The notes beneath the pieces are model-generated. The model was not told the DNA's origin, did no database searches, and saw only the letters and a list, made by a program, of their open reading frames with translations. A stretch of 7,014 bases of DNA from an uncultured Myxococcales bacterium (GTDB taxonomy: Bacteria > Myxococcota_A > UBA9042), in assembly GCA_937915965.1 (NCBI GenBank), contig CALGHC010000566.1, positions 1 through 7,014 of the forward strand. Direction: 5' to 3'. The position numbers were made by a program, and so were the translations under genes. Within the stretch, counting starts at the first letter, position 1. Every line of letters begins with the position of its first letter. This document shows positions 1-5,136 of the stretch, one piece after another.

Positions 1-1295
1 ATAATGACTTTGAAATCGAGCGACTCGCCGCTCTGAGGATCGATGTTACCCGCGTTGTGGCAGGTCACGCAGGTCTCGACGCTGAGGCGGTCGCCGCCGT
101 GACCGTGGAACTCGTGCTCGCCATGGCAAGCGGTGCAGGCGCCGGTCGGTACGATCGCCCGCGTCTGCGGGTCGGCACCGGGATCACTGGGCACGAAGTC
201 GAAGGTCGCGTCCGCCGTCGGACCAGAGTGGCCACCCATCGTGATCGCGATGCGGTGGGTCGCCTCTGCGTCCCGGACCCACGTCCACGGCTTGCCAAGC
301 GGGTCGAGGCCGGTGATCGTGTCGCCCAGCTTGGTCTCGAAGACGTAGGTGTAGGTGCCATCGCCGTGGTTGGTCAGCACGCCGGTGTTCTCGCGGTAGG
401 CCTGCAGCGCGCTGTCGCCGTCCTGCGCGGGCCAGTCGTGTTCGTTCGATTCCTTCACTGTCTGGGTCCGGTAGATCAGGGCGAACCAACGCGTCGTTGG
501 TCCGTCCTCCACGAGCGCCGCGATGTTGGCGCCGATCGATTCGACGCTCGCGACTGGCGTCGCCGCGTCGTTCTTCTCGCTGACCTTGAAGTCGACGCTG
601 ACGACGCCAGCGACGATGGAGGCCTTGGTGATCTTTGCGTCGACAAAGACCTTGCCAGAAGTGGCAAAATCGCCGGTCGACAGCAGCATCTGCTGGCCGT
701 GGAAGGCGCCGACTTTTGCGCCACCCCCGGCAGCACCGGTCGGTCCTGGCGTCCCTCCCGGGCCGGTGTCGCCCTGAGGGCCGGTGTCGCCGGTGTCTCC
801 CTTGTCTCCCTTGTCTCCCTTGTCTCCCTTGTCGCCGGTGTCTCCCTTGTCACCCTGGACGCCCTGGGTACCGCCAGCGCCTGTGTCTCCCTTGTCGCCT
901 TGTGGGCCCTGTTCGCCTTGCTGCCCTTGCTCCCCCTGGCCGGGATCTCCCTGGTCACCCTTGTCGCCCTTCTCTCCCTGCAGCCCCTGGTCGCCCTTGA
1001 GCCCTTCGATGCCCTGGTCACCGGTGTCTCCCTTGTCGCCCTTGGGCCCTTCGATGCCTTGGTCACCGGTGTCTCCCTTGTCTCCCTGGGGCCCCTGGAT
1101 GCCTTGTTCGCCGGTCTCGCCCTTCTCGCCCTTCTCGCCCTTTTCGCCCTTGTCGCCCTTGTCGCCCATGCTGGTCGGGCCGGGCTCGCCTTGGATGCCT
1201 GGCGCGCCCACGGAACCGACCGAGCCTTCGCAGGCAAACGCAGAGACGAAGAGAAGCGCTGCCGCGCAGGGCGTCCATCGTTGAGCGACTCGCAT
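1..1295 (-). CDS. Collagen-like stalk fused to OmcA/MtrC-family multiheme c-type cytochrome (partial, C-terminus off left edge)
   Basis: Probable outer-surface electron-transfer cytochrome. 431 residues are visible and there is no stop before the window edge. The start at 1293-1295 follows an AGGTGA-type ribosome site. Residues 1-22 form a signal peptide ending SAFAC: either a loose lipobox with Cys22 as the lipidated residue, or signal peptidase I cleavage after AFA. Residues about 24-190 are Gly-X-Y repeats rich in GDK, GEK, GDT and GPQ, with short breaks near residues 39-44 and 119-121. Residues about 195-380 match the beta-rich first domain of OmcA/MtrC cytochromes (DGTYTYVF, THRIAI, FDFVP). 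Two haem motifs follow, CTACH at residues 387-391 and CVTCH at 409-413; the visible end, LDFKVI, matches the family just after its second haem. Members usually carry about ten haems, so most should lie beyond the left edge. Family placement is confident; metal reduction or extracellular electron transfer is inferred. Confidence 0.87.
   Translation of the reverse strand, partial: MRVAQRWTPCAAALLFVSAFACEGSVGSVGAPGIQGEPGPTSMGDKGDKGEKGEKGEKGETGEQGIQGPQGDKGDTGDQGIEGPKGDKGDTGDQGIEGLKGDQGLQGEKGDKGDQGDPGQGEQGQQGEQGPQGDKGDTGAGGTQGVQGDKGDTGDKGDKGDKGDKGDTGDTGPQGDTGPGGTPGPTGAAGGGAKVGAFHGQQMLLSTGDFATSGKVFVDAKITKASIVAGVVSVDFKVSEKNDAATPVASVESIGANIAALVEDGPTTRWFALIYRTQTVKESNEHDWPAQDGDSALQAYRENTGVLTNHGDGTYTYVFETKLGDTITGLDPLGKPWTWVRDAEATHRIAITMGGHSGPTADATFDFVPSDPGADPQTRAIVPTGACTACHGEHEFHGHGGDRLSVETCVTCHNAGNIDPQSGESLDFKVI
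123..137 (-). other. First visible haem-binding motif (CTACH)
   Basis: Codes Cys-Thr-Ala-Cys-His at residues 387-391. The two cysteines attach haem through thioether bonds and the histidine is the proximal iron ligand, as in all CxxCH c-type haem sites. A second motif (CVTCH, residues 409-413) lies at 57-71. Between them is a His- and Gly-rich linker (HEFHGHGG) like that in OmcA/MtrC proteins, which can supply the distal haem ligand. Confidence 0.9.
726..1226 (-). repeat. Collagen-like Gly-X-Y coding repeat
   Basis: This stretch encodes about 55 Gly-X-Y triplets (residues 24-190 of the cytochrome protein). At DNA level it is a 9-bp-periodic tandem repeat. Perfect units coding GDK lie at about 795-833 and GEK/GDK units at 1116-1166. 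A longer 45-bp unit, coding a 15-residue block with GDKGDTGDQGIEG, occurs twice at about 1008-1097. Triplets with opposite charges at X and Y (GDK, GEK) are typical of bacterial collagens, which lack hydroxyproline and use charge pairs to hold the triple helix. Trimerisation is therefore expected but not shown. Unit lengths are multiples of three, so copy-number change keeps the frame. Confidence 0.93.
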
Positions 1296-1588
1296 GATTC
1301 ACCTGTCCTTTTCGGCCCGTGGTCCGTCGGACTGCAGGGCTCGCGGCGACGTTTGGGCCGCGGGGCGGCAGTTCCCTCGGTACCTGTTGCGCGCTCATCG
1401 CACGACGGCGCGCGCTCAGCGCCACGCCACGCTCCCGATGGCGACCGAGGCCCCCGGGAACGGCCGGCACCAGGTCCATGGCGCGGCCGGTGACAACTAC
1501 AAGCGACCGCAGTTTAGCACGTGGATCTCCGAATGCCAGAGCCGGAGCGCAGCGAATGGTCTGGTGAAGGACGCCGGCCGTGCTTCGA
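1296..1588. other. Intergenic region upstream of the cytochrome gene
   Basis: This gap of 293 bp lies between the stop of the fibrinogen-like gene and the start of the collagen-cytochrome gene, both on the minus strand. It must hold the downstream end of the first gene and probably the promoter of the second. I see no convincing promoter hexamers, no hairpin with a T-tract and no protein frame with a ribosome site. Only weak inverted repeats are present, such as CTCCG/CGGAG at 1527-1547. The long open frames crossing it on both strands extend from antisense frames of the neighbours. Confidence 0.5.
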
Positions 1589-3430
1589 TCAGCGCACGAA
1601 GAAGGCGTGACCGTAGAAGCTGTTCAGGTTGCTCTGGCCGCTCCAGCCCGCCGCGTTGCAGCCGTCGCCATAGCCCCAGTAGTGCCGCCCCATCTGGTGG
1701 CCACGGCCCTGGCAGTCGGCGCCCAGGCCGCCGCCTGTGTAGCCGCCGGTGTTGTTGTCGCGGCCCCAGCCGGCGAGCGCAGCGCACCATCCGGCTTTGG
1801 CGCCGTTGAAGAGCCCCGGCGCGGTCGTGTCGCCGTCCGAGCGGATGTTGAAGCCGTAGAACTGCGGCCCAGTCCCGTCGGGTCCCGATCCGGTGCCGCA
1901 GCCCGAGCGCCAGTCCAGCGTGTTGAAGGCGCCGACCAGCACGTCCGTGGTCTTGATCACCTTGCCGCTGTCGAAGACCGCGTACAGGCTGGATTGCTTC
2001 TCGCCCACTCGCCAGGCGAGCCGCTTGGTGCCGTCGTGCAGGCCGCGCAGCATGAAGTCGGTGAAGGGCACGGCTTCGTATGCAGGTCCGAGCGCTGCGA
2101 CCTCAGAGAGTACGGTCACGTCGCCAAAGTACTGGCGGTTTTTCCAACGGGCCGTGTCGTGGCCGTCGAGCACGCCGCCGTCGCCGTTGTGGGTCGCACC
2201 CGCGGTCTTTCCGACCAGGGTCCAGCCGCCGCCGTCGGTGGTCATGTCGCACCAGACCTGGAAGGCGGCGCTGCCGCCGGCGCCATCGGGATCGAGCCAA
2301 TACACGCCGTCCTTGGCGGCCGGCTGCTTGGCGATGATGTCGGCGCAGGTCAAGCCCGGGTTCTGGGCGGTGCCGATAGTGTCGATGAGGATCGGGAACC
2401 ACGTCTCGCTGTTGCAGACATAGACCGTGCGCGTCTTTGGGTTCGCCCAGGTGTGGCCAAAGTGGTCGGCATCGCAACCGTAGGGGGCCTCGTCGGAGGT
2501 GGGGAAGGCGAGACCCGAGAGCTTCTTGGCGCTGACGCTGCCGTCGGCGAGCTTCGCCTCGGTGACGCTCGCGTCGGCGAGCTTCGTGGTGGTGACCGCG
2601 CCGTCGCTGAGCTTGGCCGCCGCGACGCTGCCGTCGGCGAGCTTGGCGGTGACGATCGCACCGTCCGCCAGCGCCGCGCTGCCGACGCAGCCCGTGCACT
2701 TCAGCCCGTTGGCGACCTCGGCCACGTACGCTGGACCGCCCTGGGACTCGCTGCCGGCGTAGCTGAAGCCGACCTGCTCCTTGCCGATGGCGCCCAGGGC
2801 GATCTTTGCGGTCGTGACGCTGCCGTCAATGAGGGCGCTGCTGCCGACCGCGGCGACCGCGATCTCGCCGGCGTTCACACACGCCGTGCAGTCCAGATCG
2901 AGGGCCTGGGTCGCCGCGCCGTCTTTCTGGCTCGACCCGGCGAATCCGAAGGAGAGTTTGTCCTGGCTGATCGAAGCGGGCGCCACAAGCTCGCCGCCGA
3001 TGGGCTGCGACAAGGTGTCGGCGACCACGGCGCTGTCCGCTCGCGCGGCGACGATGGCGTAGGGCACACTGACCAACCGTTGGCGAGTCAACTCCTGCTC
3101 GCCGTCGACCGACACCCCCAGCCAGACCTCGGCCTGCTTGGCGAAGAGCTCCACCGTCAGCACGTTCTTCGGGTTGTTGCCGAAGCTGACTACGAACATG
3201 CCGCTGGCGACGGTCACACCGACGATCGCCTCGGACCACAACGACTCGACCGCGTCCTTGGCGTCGTAGAGCGAAACGACCAGGCCGTATTTGCCGTCGG
3301 CGATCGGGCCGCCACCCGCGGCCGTCAGGCGCCCCTCCGCGCCGAGCTGCAGCGGCATGGCGAGGGCGAGAGAAGGCAGCAGCAGCGCCAGGACAAGCGC
3401 AGTACGGGCAGCGAGGCGGGCAGGGACCAT
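1589..3430 (-). CDS. Secreted fibrinogen-like domain protein with CxxC modules and decapeptide repeats
   Basis: A 613-residue exported protein, probably a surface lectin-like or adhesive protein. The start at 3428-3430 has a strong GGAGG site 5 nt upstream; the frame stays open further upstream, but that part runs through noncoding tandem repeats. Residues 1-24 are a signal peptide ending ALA. Residues about 25-130 match a beta-sandwich module common at the N-terminus of bacterial surface proteins (GRLT, DGKYGLVVSLYD, LWSE, RQRLVSVPYA). Two related modules of about 61-64 residues carry CTAC (C181, C184) and CTGC (C245, C248). Five decapeptide repeats follow (residues 255-304). Residues about 356-613 are a fibrinogen-like domain with the diagnostic CDMTTDGGGW (394-403) and a Cys-, Gly- and Trp-rich C-terminus ending near GHAFFVR. 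Such domains often bind sugars with calcium; the ligand is unknown. It is probably transcribed alone, with 221 bp and 293 bp gaps on either side. Confidence 0.88.
   Translation of the reverse strand: MVPARLAARTALVLALLLPSLALAMPLQLGAEGRLTAAGGGPIADGKYGLVVSLYDAKDAVESLWSEAIVGVTVASGMFVVSFGNNPKNVLTVELFAKQAEVWLGVSVDGEQELTRQRLVSVPYAIVAARADSAVVADTLSQPIGGELVAPASISQDKLSFGFAGSSQKDGAATQALDLDCTACVNAGEIAVAAVGSSALIDGSVTTAKIALGAIGKEQVGFSYAGSESQGGPAYVAEVANGLKCTGCVGSAALADGAIVTAKLADGSVAAAKLSDGAVTTTKLADASVTEAKLADGSVSAKKLSGLAFPTSDEAPYGCDADHFGHTWANPKTRTVYVCNSETWFPILIDTIGTAQNPGLTCADIIAKQPAAKDGVYWLDPDGAGGSAAFQVWCDMTTDGGGWTLVGKTAGATHNGDGGVLDGHDTARWKNRQYFGDVTVLSEVAALGPAYEAVPFTDFMLRGLHDGTKRLAWRVGEKQSSLYAVFDSGKVIKTTDVLVGAFNTLDWRSGCGTGSGPDGTGPQFYGFNIRSDGDTTAPGLFNGAKAGWCAALAGWGRDNNTGGYTGGGLGADCQGRGHQMGRHYWGYGDGCNAAGWSGQSNLNSFYGHAFFVR
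2519..2668 (-). repeat. Five tandem 30-bp (decapeptide) coding repeats
   Basis: Codes five successive ten-residue units of the form (A/S)D(G/A)(S/A)(V/I)xxxKL at residues 255-304 of the fibrinogen-like protein. A more diverged pair sits earlier, at residues 201-220. The spacing of hydrophobic residues suggests a repetitive stalk linking the N-terminal modules to the fibrinogen-like head. Similar DGSVTxAKL repeats occur in bacterial surface and fibre-like proteins; the fold is inferred. Confidence 0.8.
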
Positions 3431-3435
3431 GGAGA

Positions 3436-3440
3436 CCTCC
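3436..3440 (-). promoter_or_regulatory. Ribosome binding site deciding the start of the fibrinogen-like gene
   Basis: GGAGG on the minus strand, 5 nt before the ATG at 3430. It selects this start over an in-frame ATG nine codons upstream (3457), which would put extra polar residues before the signal peptide and has no comparable site. Confidence 0.8.
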
Positions 3441-3452
3441 GTTGAAGTCGCG

Positions 3453-3481
3453 AGCATAGCCGATGCCGGCCTGAGCTGAAA
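3453..3481 (-). promoter_or_regulatory. Candidate promoter of the fibrinogen-like gene
   Basis: On the minus strand a TATGCT hexamer (3453-3458, four matches to TATAAT) lies 17 nt downstream of TTTCAG (3476-3481, a weak -35). Transcription would begin about 15 nt before the ATG, leaving room for the GGAGG site. The -35 element falls inside the last unit of the 25-bp tandem repeat, and every unit carries the same TTTCAG. Spacing is ideal, but the -35 match is poor. Confidence 0.3.
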
Positions 3482-3569
3482 CAGGGCAGCCGAGCTTGAG
3501 CTGAAACGGGGCAGCGGAGCTTGAGCTGAAACAGGGCAGCTGAGCTTGAGCTGAAACAGGGCAAGCCAG
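3471..3569. repeat. 25-bp tandem repeat, four copies
   Basis: Four consecutive units of 24, 25, 25 and 25 bp (3471-3494, 3495-3519, 3520-3544, 3545-3569) share the core TTGAGCTGAAACAGGGCA with a few substitutions. A degenerate fifth copy begins at 3570. The unit is not a multiple of three and lies between genes, so it is noncoding. It sits directly upstream of the fibrinogen-like gene and may be a set of protein-binding sites or a simple slippage repeat. Confidence 0.9.
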
Positions 3570-3634
3570 CTCGAGCCAAATGGGCGTTCGCTGTCGCGAG
3601 GTTCTCGGTCGTTGGCGGCGGTCGGCAGGGGGGC

Positions 3635-3652
3635 GCCGCGTTCGTTCGCGGC
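3635..3652 (-). terminator. Candidate hairpin at the end of the 414-residue gene
   Basis: A perfect 6-bp all-G/C stem (GCCGCG/CGCGGC) with a 6-nt loop begins at the last base of the TAG stop at 3652-3654. Its position suits transcription termination or mRNA 3' protection. There is no T-tract, so it is not a classical intrinsic terminator. Confidence 0.35.
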
Positions 3653-4896
3653 TACAGCCCGAACGCTTCGACCAGCGAGATGCCGGGCAGGGCCTTGTCG
3701 TACTCGCGGAGCAGGTCGGCGAGGCGGGGTTGCACTTCGGCGGCGATTTTGGCGTCTACCGTCTTGCGCAGCTCTTCGAAGCGGGTGCGCGGCATCGGCT
3801 GGCTCGCGAGGCGCGGGTCGCCAGCGAGCAGGGCGAAGAGGCCGACCAGGGCGACGGCGCCGTTGGCCATCTGCTCCAGGACGAGCTCGTAGTCCAGCTG
3901 CACGCGGCCGCCCGGCAGGACGGTGATCGCGTTGATATCGATCCCCTGCAAGCTGGCGGCGAATCCCGTGATCTTGCGCAGCTCGATCGGCTTGCCCAGA
4001 GACCGAAGCGTCAGGCTGCCGACGCTCGGCTTGTTGGCGCGCCCCTTGAGGCTCGCTGCGAGGTCGAAGCGCGCCGCCGCCGGGATGACGACCTCGGCCT
4101 CGCCGCCCGCGATCGGGATCGTGATGGCCTTGGCGAGGTGGAAGCCCAGGCTCGCCGACGGATCGACCAGGTCGCTCGCCGGGTCGTCCTCGCCGCCACC
4201 GCCGCCGCCGCCGGCGCCTGGCACCGCCTGGGCAGGGTCGATGCCGAATACACTGCCCAGCGACTTGAACGTGCCGAGCACGTCGGGATCGGTGTTGGGA
4301 TTGTAGCCGGCGGCGCGCATCTTGGCGGGCAGCTTGGCCTTGAAGTAGCTGTCCGCGATCCAGGCGACCGCCTTGCTGTAGAGACCATCGGGGCCGAGGC
4401 CCTCTGCCGAGGCCGAGAAGGCGCCGGTGGCAAAGTCGTAGCGCAGGCGGCGGACCACAGCATCGGGCAACCACGGGATGATCACGTCGAGGCCCGGATC
4501 GGCGCTGATCGACACACCACGGCGGCTCGCCGTAGCGTTGAGTCGTGTGCCTGCCCGCATCGCCAGGCTGACATCGCCATAGCGACCAAGCTCCTTGCCC
4601 TTGGTCATTGTCGCGCCGACTCCGACGTGGTCGATGGAACGCTGGATCTCCTCGGGGGTGCGCGGGACGCCGGCGGGCATCGTGTCAGCGCCGTCGCCGC
4701 TCGTGCCTCTCTCGGCTGGCGGCCGCACCGAGCGGGCGCCGTCGGCGTAGTCCATGGTGCGCAGCCCCGCGCGCAGACCGCCGCTGGCACCACCCGGCCG
4801 ACTCGCTGCCGTCGTGCCGCCGGCCGTACGTGACGCATCCGAGCGATTCTGGTTGCCCGGTGCGCTCGCACGTCGCTCGTCGTGAGTTGGCGGCAT
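3652..4896 (-). CDS. Hypothetical protein, 414 residues, function unknown
   Basis: I do not recognise this family with confidence. The start at 4894-4896 has AGGTGA just upstream, in nearly the same context as the cytochrome gene start (AGGTGAAYCATG). There is no signal peptide. Residues 1-80 are polar and low in complexity, with a short motif LRTMDYADGARSVRP at about 45-59. Residues about 95-220 form a mixed domain including LDVIIPWLPDAVV and a Trp- and Lys-containing helix. A seven-Gly linker (229-235, a GCC-triplet run in the DNA) leads to residues 250-345, which alternate like a beta-sheet domain (SLTLRSLGKPIEL, GGRVQLDYELVL). A hydrophobic stretch (344-359) and a charged helical tail follow. 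The beta-rich part loosely resembles lipid-binding or AsmA-like folds, but this is a weak impression. It is divergent from the oxidoreductase gene and likely a single-gene unit. Confidence 0.75.
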   Translation of the reverse strand: MPPTHDERRASAPGNQNRSDASRTAGGTTAASRPGGASGGLRAGLRTMDYADGARSVRPPAERGTSGDGADTMPAGVPRTPEEIQRSIDHVGVGATMTKGKELGRYGDVSLAMRAGTRLNATASRRGVSISADPGLDVIIPWLPDAVVRRLRYDFATGAFSASAEGLGPDGLYSKAVAWIADSYFKAKLPAKMRAAGYNPNTDPDVLGTFKSLGSVFGIDPAQAVPGAGGGGGGGEDDPASDLVDPSASLGFHLAKAITIPIAGGEAEVVIPAAARFDLAASLKGRANKPSVGSLTLRSLGKPIELRKITGFAASLQGIDINAITVLPGGRVQLDYELVLEQMANGAVALVGLFALLAGDPRLASQPMPRTRFEELRKTVDAKIAAEVQPRLADLLREYDKALPGISLVEAFGL

Positions 4897-4946
4897 GGTT
4901 CACCTGCGTCGGCGGCGCGTCGGCCGAATATGGGCCCGCGTGGACC

Positions 4947-4974
4947 CGCCCTGCGCTGCCAGTCTTGCAGGGCG
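4947..4974. other. 8-bp-stem hairpin in the divergent promoter region
   Basis: CGCCCTGC (4947-4954) is the exact reverse complement of GCAGGGCG (4967-4974), giving an 8-bp stem with a 12-nt loop. The right arm also occurs in the second 22-bp repeat copy (4989-4996), so two alternative hairpins can form. It lies 51-78 nt upstream of the 414-residue gene and could be in its leader RNA or be an operator. Confidence 0.5.
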
Positions 4975-4998
4975 CGGCTGCCAGTCTTGCAGGGCGCG
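4955..4998. repeat. Perfect 22-bp tandem duplication
   Basis: Two identical, directly adjacent 22-bp copies (4955-4976 and 4977-4998), each containing CCAGTCTTGCAGGG. A 22-bp period is close to two helical turns, so both copies face the same side of the DNA, as with paired regulator sites. It lies between divergent starts at 4896 and 5137 and could serve either gene. Confidence 0.9.
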
Positions 4999-5058
4999 GC
5001 CCGCTGCAGCAACGGCTCATCGCGACTCGGCCGCGCAGGTGGGGTCAGCGGGTGCCGC

Positions 5059-5087
5059 TGGCCACCCACGCCGCTGCGACGCATACT
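5059..5087 (+). promoter_or_regulatory. Candidate promoter of the oxidoreductase gene
   Basis: TGGCCA (5059-5064, four matches to TTGACA), a 17-nt spacer, then CATACT (5082-5087, four matches to TATAAT). It would give a leader of roughly 40 nt before the ATG at 5137. The match is moderate, and chance hits are possible in any region of this size. Confidence 0.3.
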
Positions 5088-5123
5088 TCCGCCGCGCCAC
5101 CGGCGATGCCGACCAGCCGGCGC

Positions 5124-5130
5124 GGAGGAG
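5124..5130 (+). promoter_or_regulatory. Ribosome binding site of the oxidoreductase gene
   Basis: GGAGGAG lies 6 nt before the ATG at 5137. It fixes the start there rather than at upstream in-frame starts such as 4882, which would add a compositionally odd Arg-rich extension ahead of the FAD-binding fold. Confidence 0.85.
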
Positions 5131-5136
5131 CCCGTC

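Noticed and set aside
784..1284. Plus-strand Ser-Pro-Leu repeat protein
   Set aside because: This is another antisense reading of the Gly-X-Y DNA. There is no ribosome site and no recognisable domain.
57..1493. 478-residue open frame on the plus strand rich in Val-Ser-Leu
   Set aside because: It is the exact antisense of the collagen-like codons. The minus frame has a signal peptide, family motifs and haem sites.
1527..1547. CTCCG/CGGAG inverted repeat as a terminator of the fibrinogen-like gene
   Set aside because: A 5-bp stem with an 11-nt loop and no T-tract is expected by chance in GC-rich DNA.
1580..3445. 621-residue plus-strand open frame
   Set aside because: It is antisense to the fibrinogen-like gene, a common artefact of high GC; no domain is recognised.
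3471..3569. Possible CRISPR array
   Set aside because: The units are directly adjacent with no spacers, and at 25 bp with internal variation they form a simple tandem repeat.
3431..4474. N-terminal extension of the fibrinogen-like protein to 961 residues
   Set aside because: The extension reads out of frame through the 414-residue gene and through 25-bp noncoding repeats. A strong GGAGG site and signal peptide mark the start at 3430.
3580..4833. 417-residue plus-strand open frame
   Set aside because: It is antisense to the 414-residue gene, rich in Arg, Gly and Ala, with no motif and no ribosome site.
3471..4998. Relation between the 25-bp and 22-bp tandem repeats
   Set aside because: They share only CAGGGC and similar length; the rest does not align, so a common origin is not supported.
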